NCBI GenBank assembly: GCA_006937955.1
Contig: SSNP01000044.1
Span: 1,157,126-1,221,125 of the forward strand
DNA length: 64,000 bases
Reading direction: 5' to 3'
From: Pachypanchax playfairii
Lineage: Eukaryota; Chordata; Actinopteri; Cyprinodontiformes; Aplocheilidae
Within the stretch, counting starts at the first letter, position 1; each line of letters starts with the position of its first letter. The notes beneath the pieces were generated by a model that worked only from the letters and a program-made list of their open reading frames with translations, was not told where the DNA came from and did no database searches. Below are positions 35,901-49,800 of this stretch, piece after piece. Position numbers and translations under genes: made by a program.

Positions 35901-37772
35901 ATGTATTAATGATGGAAGAGGGACTAGGATAAATACGAGTACAAGTAGCACATCTGCACTAGATCTCACAATAGTTTCAAATGAAATGACGAGGCATTAT
36001 GAGTGGGAGGTGCAGGAGAGCACATTGGGGAGTGATCATTATCCAATTCTCACCAGAGTTTATGGGTCTAAAGATTCAACAATAGAAGAAAGAGAAGGGA
36101 GGTGGGTGTTTGGTAAAGTGGGATAAATTTAAGTGCATATGTGAGAAGGAACATATATGGATAAGTGTGGAGGAAAGTATAGAGGTAATGGAAAAAACAT
36201 TCAGGAAAGTGATTAATTAAGCGGCTGAGATAACAATTCCTAAAAGTAAAGGAAGCTTGAAAAAGAGGAACATGCCATGGTGAACAAATCAATGTGAGAA
36301 AGCAATTAAGGATAGAGATAAAAGTCTGAAAGTATTAAGGCGTACACATCATTTAGATAATTTAATAGAGTATAAAAGGCTGCAGGCTCAGACAAGGAGG
36401 GGTAAATAAAAAAGGCAAAAAGAGAAAATTGGAGAAGATTTTGTGACAAGGTTGGGAGAACACCACCAGTGAGTAAAGTGTGGGTAATAATATGAAAAAG
36501 TAAAGGAACCTGTAGAGAATGGAAATTTCCAGTGCTAAAGACAGCAGTGGAATTAGCTATCGACACTAGGGATGCAGAAATGTTAGCTAAAACATTTGTT
36601 AGACTTCATAGTAATGATAATTTATTAGAAGATAGAAGGCAAAGAAGAGCACAAACTAGAAGGAAGAATGATGTAGAAGGTGGTGATAAAGGGAAAACAA
36701 TGGACGCTCCATTCACACTCTTTGAATTAGAGCGAGCAATGGGAAAGGTTGGAGCACTGGGAAATGGCTGGAGCGGCCATTGTGCTCAGCCATTGGGCAG
36801 AAAGATCGGCCACTAGGGGGCTTACTCCTGACAATGTTGATGCTGAACTAGAATCCAGTGTCGTCAACTGTGTCCACTGAGGGTGTTTCCTGATGCACAT
36901 AATGTGGTGGTGCACCATCTTGCTGGAAAAACTCAGGGAACGTTCCAGCTTCAGTGCATAAAGAGGGAAACACATCATCATGTAGCAATTTCAAATATCC
37001 AGTGGCCTTGAGGTTTCCATTGATGAAGAATGGCCACACTATCTTTGTACCCCATATACCACACCATACCATCACTTTTTTTGTTCCAACAGTCTTGGAG
37101 GGATCTATCCAATGTGGGTTAGTGTCAGACCAACAGCGGTGATTTTGTTTGTTAACTTCACCATTCACATAAAAGTTTGCCTCATCACTGAACAAAATCG
37201 TCTGCATGAACTGAGGGTCCCATTCCAATTTTTGTTTTGCCCATTCTGCAAATTCTGTGTGTGCCGATCTGGGTCATCCTCGTTGAGATGCTGCAGTAGC
37301 TAGAGTTTGTAAGGGTGCCATTTGTGAGTAGCTAATATCCGCCGAAGGGATGTTCGACTAATGCCACTCTCCAGTGACATGCGGCGAGTGCTACACTGTA
37401 GGCTCTTGCTGAATGAAGCTAGGACAGCCACTGATGTTTCTTCATTAGTGACAGTTTTCAAGCATCCACATTTTGGCAAATCCAACACTGAACCAGTTTC
37501 ATGAAACTTAGCATGCAGTTTGCTAACTATAGCATGGGAAGATCATACTGACTTGTTTTTATTTTTACTCATTGGATCTTTTGTTTTACTGTATTTTTGT
37601 TTTGGTCATGGAAAAGTATTTTTTATTCATTTTATTTCAGGAAAGTTTCATTTAATTTACAGCTATTTCAATTTCAGTGAACTGTTTTAATGCACATGTG
37701 CTGTTGCTAGTCTGTAAAAGTGCATTTAGCACTCAAGGCTGTAAATTACAATTGTGTCTTCGGTTACTACTT

Positions 37773-37860
<88 letters not shown>

Positions 37861-40800
37861 GAACAACAACAACAACCAGACGGAAATGGATGAGATGAGA
37901 GAATATGGCTCTGTTGTAATGCTACTACTCAAGTAACCCTCGGGTACACAAGGAGAATGTGAGCTGACTGGTCACTTCAATACCCACAATTACAGTTGAC
38001 TGCAAAACAGCTAGTAACTCAGTGTTCCAACATCCACAAACGGCAACTGCTTTCACAACTTGATGCTATGACAAGGAGGAATCAGGATGCCAGGTCAGAG
38101 GGGAGGTTATACCAACTCCCCAACCAGAGATGGGGAACAGACCCCCAATGAGTGAAACCATAGCACTGAGTAAGGAAGAGACTGACCTGAAAGATAAAAA
38201 GAGACAAAAGAAACAAAGACTCCAAGCCTTGGCCTATCGTCTAAAGAGATAGACGATAAAAAAGACCCACCAAGGCTGGAAACTGAAAGATACTGGAAGA
38301 GCATATGGGAAAAGGAAGCAGCACATAACAGCAGTGCTCAGTGGCTGGCCTCTCTGAGAGAGGAGCACAGCAACCTCCCTGAGCAGAATCCAGTTACCAT
38401 CACAGTGGCAGACATCCAAGAAAGAGTCTCAGGTATGAAAAACTGGACAGCACTCCATGAGTGCCTAGCAGCACAACTGAACCAGCTCCTAAGAGATGGG
38501 ACTCACCCAGAATGGCAAACCAAAGGGCGAACAATCCTAATCCAGAAGGATCCCACCAAAAGTGCAGTCCCATCCAACTATCGCCCAATAACCTGTCTCT
38601 CCACAACATGGAAGCTCATGTCAGGCATCATCACTACCAAGATAAGCAAGCACATGGATCAATACATAAGAAAAACACAGAAGGACATTGTTAAAGATAC
38701 CAGAGATGCTAAACACCAGCTCCTGGTTGACAGAACAGTTGCCCAAGACTGCAAATCCCGAAAGACTAACCTGTGCACTGCCTGGATTGACTACAAGAAA
38801 GCCTACGACTCAATGCCACACACATGGATCAATGAATGCTTGAAGCTCTACAACATCAACAGGACTGTTGAAGCATTCATTGCGAACTCGATGAGATTGT
38901 GGAGAACCACCCTTGAGGCCAATGGCAAGCAACTTGCACAAGTATGCATCTTATGTGGAATATACCATGGTGATGCTCTGTCCCCACTGCTGTTCTGCAT
39001 AGGTCTGAACCCCCTAAGCCAGATAATCAACAAGACCGGCTATGGATACCGCCTCAAGAACGGAGCTACAATCAACCACCTCCTCTACATGGATGACTTT
39101 AAGCTATATGCTAAGAGCGAACGGGACATTGATTCCCTGATCCACACCACCAGGATCTACAGCAATGACATTGGGATGTCATTCGGGCTTGAAAAATGTA
39201 GTAGGATGGTCACAAAGCGAGGCAAGGTAGTCCACATTGAAGGGGTCTCACTCCCAGAGGGAACAATAGCAGACATTCAGGACAGTTACAAGTACCTGGG
39301 AATACCACAGGCAAATGGCAACCTTGAGCAGGCAACAAGGGAAGCAGCAATAGCCAAATACCTACAACGAGTGAGGCAAGTCCTAAGAAGCCAGCTCAAT
39401 GGAATGAACAAGTCCAAGACAATAAACAGTTACGCCCTGCCAGTGGTCAGATACCCTAAGGGAATAATAAGATGGCCAAAGAATGAGATACAGACCACAG
39501 ATGTTAAGACACGAAAGCTCCTCACCATGCATGGCGGGTTCCATCCCAAATCCAGCACCCTGAGACTGTACGCACGTCGTAAGGAAGGAGGCAGAGGACT
39601 AATGAGCGTGAGAGCCACCATCCAGGATGAAACATCGAAGCTCCATAAATACATCCAGGACAAGGCCTCAACGGATGACGTACTCAGTGAATGCCTGAGA
39701 CAACGGCAAGATGAGGAGGTGCTGGAGGAGGAACCATCATGGGAGAACAAGCCCCTACATGGGATGTACCACTGGAACATAACTGAATTGGCTGACCTCA
39801 AGAAATCCTACCAATGGCTGGAGAGGGCCGGCCTACAGGACACCACAGAGGCACTCATCCTGGCAGCACAGGAGCAGGCTCTGAGCACCAGAGCAATAGA
39901 GGCCCAGATCTACCACACCAGAAAAGACCTAAGGTGTAGGCTGTGCAAAGAGTCATCTGAGACAATCCAGCACATAACATCAGGGTGTAAAATGCTGGCA
40001 GGGAAAGCATACATGGAACATCATAACCAAGTGGCTAGCATAGTATATAGAAACATCTGTGCGAGTATGGGCTGGAAACCCCAAGGTCAAAGTGGGAAAC
40101 ACCTCCAAAGGTGGTGGAGAACGACTGAGCAAAGATCCTGTGGGACTTCCAGATCCAGACAGACAGGACGCTAATGGCGAACCAACCGGACATTGTGGTG
40201 GTTGATAAAGAGCAGAGGAAAGCAGTTGTGGTGGATGTGGCAATGCCAAGTGTTAGGTTTTTTCCTTATTCTATCAAAACCTTCCATTATTATAAATATA
40301 AGAAATGATCACTCAAGAAGTTTGGTTCAAAACTCAGCCGAGGAGAGTACCAGCGCTCGCATCATCTCTGCGAGACAGCCCTGACAACTCTGCTGGTCCC
40401 TCATCAGCTCAGTGTCTTTATTCACTTAGAAACAGCAATAACAGATAACATGAATCATCACTCCAAATCAGTTGAGCCAGTAGTGGCTGGCGCCTCGCAA
40501 TTACCTTGGATTAAGAAAAACAAAGTGTTCTGAGGGAGAATGTGTAAGTCTGAGAACAGTAGCAGGTCAGATAACAGGGCCTGTGTGACTGCTGCACACA
40601 GGTCATGCAGGAGATTTCTTCAAAGTTGGTGTCAGGCATGAACGTGCATAATTCTGTTTTCCATTCTCTATCACCAAGTAATGGCAACATCAGGAAGAAG
40701 GAACATGAGAAACTTGAGAAATACCAAGGGCTCAGAGAGGAGCTACAGAAGACTTGGAAGATGAAGGTAACAATAGTACCCGTGGTAATCTGAGCACTTG

Positions 40801-43800
40801 GGGCAGTAACCCCCAAACCGGAGGAATGGCTCCAGCAGATCCCTGGAACATCTCAGTCCAGAAAAGTGCAGTACTTGGAACAGCAAAAATACTGCACAGG
40901 ACCCTCAAGCTCCCAGGCCTCTGGTAGAGGACCTGAGCTTGGAATGGGAAAAACACCGCCCAGTGGCAAGAGGGGAATTTATATATATATATATGGTACA
41001 GACCAAATGTTTGGACACACCTTCTCATTCTCTTGGAATAAGAAGGTGTGTCCAAATTTTAAGGGTGGGTCTGATGTATCCTTTCACGTCCTACCTATCC
41101 CACAATTCTTTTCAGCAATTTGACAGAAAGTTTAAACCAATGTAGGACGAAGCGAGCGGTAGCGCAGAAGGAGCGCAGTTTGCACTCAGATGTAAATTTA
41201 TATGGATTTTTTGATACCGATACGATATAAAGACTTTAGAGCAGGTATAGCCGATATAATGGCCGATAAATCCATCCACCAGAAAAAATTTCAAAAATAT
41301 TACTGAAAGCTAAAACACTGCATTCTAAGCTCATTCTTAAGCTTATGTGTACCTGTTAGACACCACGAACTATCTGAATTATTCATTGATTCCAAAAAAT
41401 GTAAATAATAGACAAGTTTATCTATTTTATGAACATTTATTTATATTTTTAACTGGGCATTCTCATTAATGGAGATGCAGAAACACATATGACAAAAATA
41501 AATCAATTAAAAATATCGGCAATTTTTTACCAATAGCCGATATCACCCTGGACCACCATATCGGCCGATAATATCGGCCGGGCCCTAATATTTATATCTC
41601 TAAAAAATTTGCAACCATACCTCCTGCGTAAGTATGCCCTTACACACAGATAATTATTTGTTAGCGATTTAAGCTTTTTCAAATAACTCCAGAGCTGCCA
41701 CTGTGGGGTGGAGGTACAAGAATAAAATCTATTTATAAATCCTATTCTCAGGCAGCCAACAGTGAGGAAAAGGAGAAGAGACACAGAAGAGCTCTTAGAC
41801 CTTAAGTTTTTGGCTTTGTTGTTATAAACTTCTTCAGAATAAATTGATGGAAATAAACACTTTTCATAATTACTTGTTTTTATTTTATTATTTCCCTTAT
41901 TTTTTATAGTAAACAGATTGTTAATTAACAAGAAAATGAACTTCATATAATTAAAGTTGTTTTTATTTAATAATAAAAGTGAAACTATTTACAGAACACA
42001 AGACAACATTTTAACAAGTAATTGCAGAATAAAAGTGAGAAGAAGGACAACTCTTTCACACTCCATTTTCACTGTTTTTGTTTAGTGTCATCACAGTTGC
42101 TATGCCTACATTCACAAGACACCAACTTCTGGTTTTTGCGCTCTTGAAGGAACCATCCTCCTTACACCAAGTAGGGAGAACCCTCTACAGGATGCTGTTG
42201 GAGATTTTAAGGTTTTACGATGTTGGTAAAAGGTTACAGTTCATGCTGGAGGAGTCAGTGAACTGAAAGAGACCTGGCCTGAATCAACACTTTTGTGTTA
42301 ATCTTGGAAACCAGTTGGTTTACGACCTGTGACTGTTGTCCATCCACATGTGTTCGTTTACTACACTCTGACTTCATTATCTGACCCACACTTGTTTCTC
42401 TTCCTTGCTTCATCCAGATGGGAGGTGTCTTTGTGAATAAAAAGGCAATGCAAAGGTGGACACATCAGAGTCATCTCAACATCTTGGTTGGGTGTTCTCC
42501 TTTGCAAAGCTCATTGAAACCATACCTCTGTGTCTGACTGATGGTCTTTTTGATAGTTATTTAACTTAGGGGTATTAAAACATTCTGACAGATGCAAACC
42601 CTGAATTTGAACACAACTTTAGTGACTTTGTCAGTATTTTTAATGACTTTTCAGACCCCCTTGGTGACTTTTTTTCCTCAAAAAGCACCTTTATATATAA
42701 CTTTGTTGCCAATATTTCCTACAGAAATAAGCTGCTCAGATCATACTTCCTCGCAGATGTTCAGAAAGGGAATGATATCCACATGTGCAGTGTTGCCAGA
42801 CTGTAAATTACCAAGAAAGTACCAAGAGCTTGAAATTATCGTATTTTGAGAAAAATTAGCGTACACTTCTAACTTGCATTGTAAAGCGGCTCATGCTGCC
42901 ACTGGCTGCTCGTATTTCAATCACAATGACTTCAAAACTTTTTTCTAATTTAAAAATTTCCACCTTTGTCACAGACAGCGTCTTGCGTGACACAAGACGT
43001 AAAGCTTTGGTTGATTGTAAGGAAATGTCTTTGGATGCACTGCGCAGCCACAGGATGTCATTATTATTATCAAGAAGTTTAACTGTATCAGTAAAGGATC
43101 AAATTATTGTACATTATGAGATCTGTTGAATAATTGACCATACAGAGGGCTAAATTATCGTACAAATATGATAATTATCGTACGTCTGGTCACACTAAAT
43201 AGAACAGAAACAATTTCAGTATATATTCATTTATAGACATGAAATTGGATCAGACAACTAAAGAATTCTTTTGAAAACAGAACAAACTCCAACATAAAGG
43301 ATCACAAGAAAATAGTTACACATATATCACTTTAAATCAAGATTAACATAGTTTTTCAAAACAAACATCAAACTATGCAAAATATTTCAAATACTGGAAC
43401 TCTGTTGTTTCTATTCAGTCATAAGTGTCTCTAGAGTCTCAATAGTCAATATATTGTCAATATTGTCTGTGTGGATTCTCATATGTGTGTTTAAATGTCC
43501 CTTTCGACTAAAGCTCCGTCCACAAATCTCACAACAAAATGGTTTCTGACCTGTGTGGATTCTCATATGTGTGTTTAAAGTTGACTTCCGACCAAAGCTT
43601 TGTCCACAAACTTCACAACAAAATGGTTTCTGACCTGTGTGGATTCTCATATGTGTGTTTAAAGTTCCCTTTAGACCAAAGCTTTGTCCACAAACTTCAC
43701 AACAAAATGGTTTCTGACCTGTGTGGATTCTTATATGTGTGTTTAAATGTCCCTTTCGACAAAAGCTCCGTCCACAAATCTCACAACAAAATGGTTTCTG

Positions 43801-46800
43801 ACCTGTGTGGATTCTTATATGTCTGTTTAAAGTTCCCTTTAGACCAAAGCTTTGTCCACAAACTTCACAACAAAATGGTTTCTGACCTGTGTGGATTCTC
43901 ATGTGAGAGTTTAAAGTTGACTGTTGACTAAAGCTTTGTCCACAAACTTCACAACAAAATGGTTTCTGACCTGTGTGGATTCTAATATGTCTGTTTAAAG
44001 TTGACTTTCGACCAAAGCTTTGTCCACAAACTTCACAACAAAATAGTTTCTGACCTGTGTGGATTCTCATGTGAGAGTTTAAATTTGACTGATAACTAAA
44101 GCTTTGTCCACAAACCTCACAACAAAATGGTTTCTGACCTGTGTGGATTCTCGTGTGTGCATTTAAAGTTGACTTTCGCCCAAATCTTTGGCCACAAATC
44201 TCACAACAAAATGGTTTCTGACCTGTGTGAATTCTAATATGTCTGTTTAAAGTTGACTTCCGACCAAAGCTTTGTCCACAAACTTCACAACAAAATAGTT
44301 TCTGACCTGTGTGGATTCTCATGTGAGAGTTTAAAGTTGACTGATAACTAAAGCTTTGTCCACAAACCTCACAACAAAATGGTTTCTGACCTGTGTGGAT
44401 TCTCATATGTGTGTTTAAATGTCCCTTTATGCTGAATCTTCGTCCACAAACCTCACAACAAAATGGTTTTTGACCTGTGTGGATTCTCATGTGTGTGTTT
44501 AAAGTTGACTTTCGAACAAAGCTTTGTCCACAAACCCCACAAAAAAATGGTTTTTGACCTGTATGGATTATCATATGTGAGTTTAAACTTGAACGTTCAC
44601 TAAAGCTTTGTCCACAAAGCTCACAACAAAATGGTTTCTGACCTGTATGGATTCTTATATGTGTGTTTAAATGTTCCTTTCGACTAAAGCTTCGTCCACA
44701 AACCTCACAACAAAATGGTTTCTGACCTGTGTGGATTCTCGTATGTTTGTTTAAACTTGACTGTTGCCTAAAGCTTTGTCCACAAACCTCACAACAAAAT
44801 GGTTTCTGACCTGTGTGGATTCTTATATGTCTGTTTAAAGTTCCCTTTAGACTAAAGCTTTGTCCACAATCCTCACAGCAAAATGGTTTCTGACCTGTGT
44901 GTATTCTCATATGTGTATTTAAATTACCTTTTCTTGTAAATCTCTTACCACATTCATCACAATTAATCAATTTTCGTCCAGAGTTTGACGCGTGCTTTAC
45001 TTGAGAGTCAGTATTGTTCACATCCTCATCATTTTCATCACCCTCAGAGACTTCAGTTTCTGAAGAGCTAAAATCATATTTGTTAGTTTTTAGATCTGGG
45101 TTCTTGGTGGTTTCAGCTCTTCCACAGTCCTTCACACCAGGTGCTGCTGTCATCTGGTCTGTTGAGTTGCTGGTTAAAAGATCTCCATGTTTACCTGATT
45201 GGTGTTGATGAAGCTGTGGAAACAAACAATTCTCTTCATCATGCTCCCTCTTCAAAGAAACTGCAGCCAGGGTGCAGCTGGTGGCCTTGAGCTGCTCTTC
45301 CTCCAGACTGATCCAGAGTTCATCCTCTTCCTTCTTTATGTTGAGGGTCTCTTGTATCTTCTGATCCACAGCAGGCCTCCACTCATCAGTAGCTTCTTGT
45401 TTAATCAACACGGTCCGTTGAACATCTGCAGGAATCACTGGAACACATGTACATTAATGTTAACTTTATATTCACACAACCATCCCACGTTTCACTGCTG
45501 AGGTCACAAGTTCACTGTCAGAACATCTAATGCTCCAAAGAGTCTTTGTTTATTTTGGTTGCACTTCAAGCTTTAAGGACCCTCTCTCTTAACTGGTTCC
45601 ATCATGTTTTCATTAGCCTGGCAATAATATAAAAAATATGATCAATGGTAGAAAGTTCTTAAAGGCATTACATACTATTTTGCTCCGAATGAGAAGCTCA
45701 ACGGCCGTTTGTCGTTTTTTGCATTGTAGCCCCCCCTCCCTCCCTCCCTCTTCCTCCTTTTCCCTCAACGGAAGAAACGCCTTTGTGAATCGGGAATTGC
45801 GTAGTTGTGTTTACTATCGGCATTGCTGGAGTTTTTGTGGAACTACTACAACTTTGTTTCTTCAAACATCTCAGAGTCATCAATGGTAAAAGGCTGTTTA
45901 TTGTTACTCAGCACAAGTGCTGCTAGTGCTGAAATGCTAGCTAGCGTGGATCACTGAAGCCTGATGCTACACACTGCTCAGCCCCTGTTCATGTCACATG
46001 CGTCTTTCTCCACGCTGGTTCACAAGAGTTTCTGCTCATCTGTTTATTTTTTCACCATGGGTAAGTAAATAACATAAAAAAACAACTTAAGAGTTCTTGT
46101 TTTAGTTACTCCTGCTTTTATTTTGACATCGTTCATCTTGTCTTCAACTCTTTCGCTTACTCTTTCATTTGTTCAGACACTCAAAAACCCCATCACCCTC
46201 AACGTAGTCAGCACACTCTGTTGCGCTGTGTGTGTGTTTGTGTAGGTGTATGTTTTGTGTTTATTTGCATCTCTATAGTTTGTTTAGATACACAATTATG
46301 ATCGCATTTGTCAATTGCGGTATTTTATTCTGAAGAATTGCTATTATTTTTGATCGTATTATCTCGTGTGTCCTGGTGTTATTTCCTGCCAGAATTGACG
46401 CGGAACGCTCGATCAAAAAATAGACCAGATGCCAAAATGATAACTTAACAGCTCCATGTCTAGCGTGAACTACATCATATAGGTTAACAAGGGCACCAAA
46501 TGGAAGTGGTCTCGGTTCCGCTCCGCTTTGCAGCGCTTCTGCATGCAGTAGTACTGAGGCCTAAGCAAACTACGTAGTACGTACAGAAATATGATTGACA
46601 ATGTAGTAGCCAATAGATAACGAAACGGGTAGTTAAAAATGCCTCCGTTGGAATAAAAATAAACTGAAAGCATCCCTTAGTGAAACTGAGTTCATAGCAA
46701 CAACAACAGACTGCTGGACGGCACACTATCGGAGTTTCATTGGTGTCACTGCACACTGGTTTAACCCCCAGATAATGCAGAGATCCTGCACTGCCCTGTC

Positions 46801-49800
46801 ATGCAAGCAACTTTAAAGGCCCCATACCTTTTTATGCCCTGGCTGGTGGCCTAAATGATATTCACTCAGAATTCAATATCAGAGAGAAGATCGTTCACAC
46901 CACAACTGACAATGGCTCAAACCATACCATACCATACAAATTTTATTTGTAGAGCATATTTTATAAGGAATACACTGTCCAAAGTGCTGTACATAGAGTA
47001 CAAAAAACAATTAAAAGAAAAAAACAATACAAACAGTAGAAACAGTAAAAACAAGAAAAAACAATAAAATAAAATAAAATCAGGATAAAATATAAAAGGC
47101 TAAGATGTATTAAAAGCTAGCAAACAGCAATGCGTCTTTAACCGAGATTCCACTAAGTTAAAAGAAGTTTATTTGCTCTAGGGATGGGCAATATCTTATC
47201 GTCTGTGATATACTGTTGAAAATTCTCACAATCAAATTTTGACCTCTCGCGATAACAACGATAGGTCCCGTTGATGACGTAGTTTTGCACTTGCAGAGTG
47301 AAAACAAGCATGGCGGAAGTCGGAGGCGACGCTGAGGAGGAGCTTGTTAAAAAGCGTGGAGCTACCTTAGCAATTTGAAACTTTTTCGGTTACCGAAAAG
47401 TAGATGAGGAGCAGAATACAGTGTTATGCAAAGTTTGCAGAAAAACGCTGGCTTTGAAGGATGGAAACACATCCAACTTGTTCAACCATCTCAAACACAA
47501 ACACATACCGGAATACGACAAAAGTCTCAAAATACGCGAGGCAAAGGAGGCATCAACTACAAGTTGACCGAGGCGGAGTAAGACAACCCCTACACAGATG
47601 AAAATTACCAGCACATTTGCTAATTCTGTCCCTTACGATAAGACAAGTAAACGATGGAACAAACTGACGGATGCAGTGGCGTTTTGTTTGACGAAAGATA
47701 TGTTGCCGTTCCAAACGGTGGAAAAAAAAGGGTTCAAACAAATGATTCATAAACTGGACCCAAGATACAATCTGCCCTCAAGGAAGTACTTTTCCAAAAC
47801 AGCCCTGCCAGCGTTGTATGAAGATTTTTATGCTTTAACTGCAGATATGTGGTGTAACAGAGCAACTGAGCCATACATCAGCCTTACGGTCCACTTCATT
47901 GCAAGTGACTGGAGTTTAATCAACTGTTGTCTCCAGACAAGTTTCTTTCCAGAAGATCACACTGGGGAAAACATCGCGAGTGGCTTGAAGCAGTTTCTTC
48001 AAGAATGGAATTTAAACGAGGAGAACCAAGTGTGCCTAACAACGGACAGTGGGGCCAATATAGTAAAAGCAGTCTCCCTAAACAAGTGGACAAGACTGTC
48101 CTGCTTTGGCCATCGTCTACACATTGCTATTGGTAAGTTTATTCTATATTTAATTCATGCACACTGAGCAAACATGAGCTTAATATTAACTGTGTTTATT
48201 ATTTTTTTTTGGATTAGTAATGTGACGAGGCACTATGCAGTGTTTTGAACAGTAATGCCCCTTTTCCACCGACAAATCGGCACGGCGCGCTTGAGAGCGG
48301 TACAGTATAGCACGGATCAACTCGCTTGAGGCGGTGGAAACATAAAGCGGACGTAAGTGGGGATAGGGGCGTGCCCATCTGGCTATGAAAAGTGGCGTGC
48401 ACAAGTCTTTGTCCGCGACGTCACAGCGCGTGAAACAACAACAACAACAATGGCGGATATACGTGTGTTTTTGTACTTTGCGCTCTGGCTGTGGTTCATT
48501 TTGGTTGGTTTGATTTTTGGTTCTTGTGGAGGAAGTCGCCATTGTCCAAAGTCAATTGTATTTTAAAATAAAATATTTGTATGGTTGCTGGGAGTTTTTT
48601 TTAAAGCCTTTTGCGGGAGCGCTTCTATATCACATCACGTGAACACCGCACACAGCTGGGCCAATCAGGGGCTACCACTACGTAGGTAGTCGTGTCACTG
48701 GTAGCAGTTTACTGGACCAATCAGTAGACAGGTGGGCGTGCGGGCCCGCTTTGGGTCGCTTCGGACCACCGAGGAGGTGGTCTGAAAAAAGAGGCCGGGT
48801 TGGCGCGGAATGACGCGGTTAAGACCCGAGAAAGGCGGTGGAAAAGGGTCCGCAGGGGGCTAAAGTGAACCGAGCCGCACCTTACTCTGTCGGTGGAAAA
48901 GCGGCATAATTAATTGCTTTAGCTAATGTTTATAGTAGACATAAGCTACTGTAAAAAATATAATACATTTTACCTGAGCCTCTTTTTAGGAGGCTTACTC
49001 AAAAATTACATGCCTGTAAATCTGATAATAGTTACACATCATGACTTGCAAATTTCAATTCTAATAAACTGAGGAGCAACAATTTCAGAGACAATATCAG
49101 GTTTTTATATATAAAGTTCAGGCCAGGTCTCTAAAATAGAAGTGCCACTGCCAAACTATGCCATTTGACCTTTCTCATGTATAATGCTATGATTATGAGA
49201 CTAAGTTTAATCTATTCAATAGTCAAATGCAACAGTTAATGTTTTTTGGAAACTTGGAGGGTTGTTTTTTTAAAAAAAAATTGATATCCACATTTACTAT
49301 TTCAAGAACCTCATCTCAGCTGAATGTTGAATCCAAATCGACAAGTCTATTTTGTGTCCAGTATTGCCGCTTTTCCACCGACAGAACACGGTGCGGCTCG
49401 GTTCACTTTAGCCCCCTGCGGACCCTTTTCCACCGCCTTTCTCGGGTCTTAACCGCGTCATTCCGCGCCAACCCGGCCTCTTTTTTCAGACCACCTCCTC
49501 GGTGGTCCGAAGCGGCCCAAAGCAGGCCCACACGCCCACCTGTCTATTGATTGGTCCAGTAAACTGCTACCAGTGGCCCGCCTGTGTGTGGTGTCCATGT
49601 GATGTGATATAGAAGCGCTCCCGCAAAAGGCTTTAAAAAAAACTCCCAGCAACCATACAAATATTTTATTTTAAAATACAATTGACTTTGGACAATGGCG
49701 ACTTCCTTCACAAGAACCAAAAATCAAACCAACCAAAATGAACCACAGACAGAGTGCAAAGTACAAAAACACACGTATATCTGCCATTGTTGTTGTTGTT

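Larger units (their letters stand above)
37930..40985 (+). mobile_element. RLE-type LINE (R4/Dong-like), split by a solo LTR
   Basis: Coding likeness begins by about 38255 (RLETERYWKSIWEKEAAHNS) in the frame of the main open frame at 38405. RT, a zinc knuckle and then a restriction-like endonuclease follow. The endonuclease text resumes after the main frame ends: WDFQIQTDRTLMANQPDIVV, VVDVAMPS at 40254, then, after a 423 bp solo LTR, NGNIRKKEHEKLEKYQGLRE at 40680. A frameshift near 40135, a stop at 40791 and the LTR disable it. The clade is inferred from domain order and YMDD style; R4/Dong (Rex6-like) is most likely. Confidence 0.75.

Noticed and set aside
43539..43931. Repetitive plus-strand frame across the zinc-finger array, CRISPR-like in its regular spacing
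   Set aside because: The 84 bp period is that of C2H2 fingers encoded on the minus strand; units are contiguous without spacers, and this is vertebrate DNA.
45436..45438. GTG as true start of the zinc-finger protein
   Set aside because: It coincides with a splice acceptor (ttccag|tg), so the codon is split by an intron and the Met must lie upstream.
45659..46835. A further TTAA element suggested by ttaaaggc words at both ends
   Set aside because: The two words are in direct, not inverted, orientation, so they are not terminal repeats.
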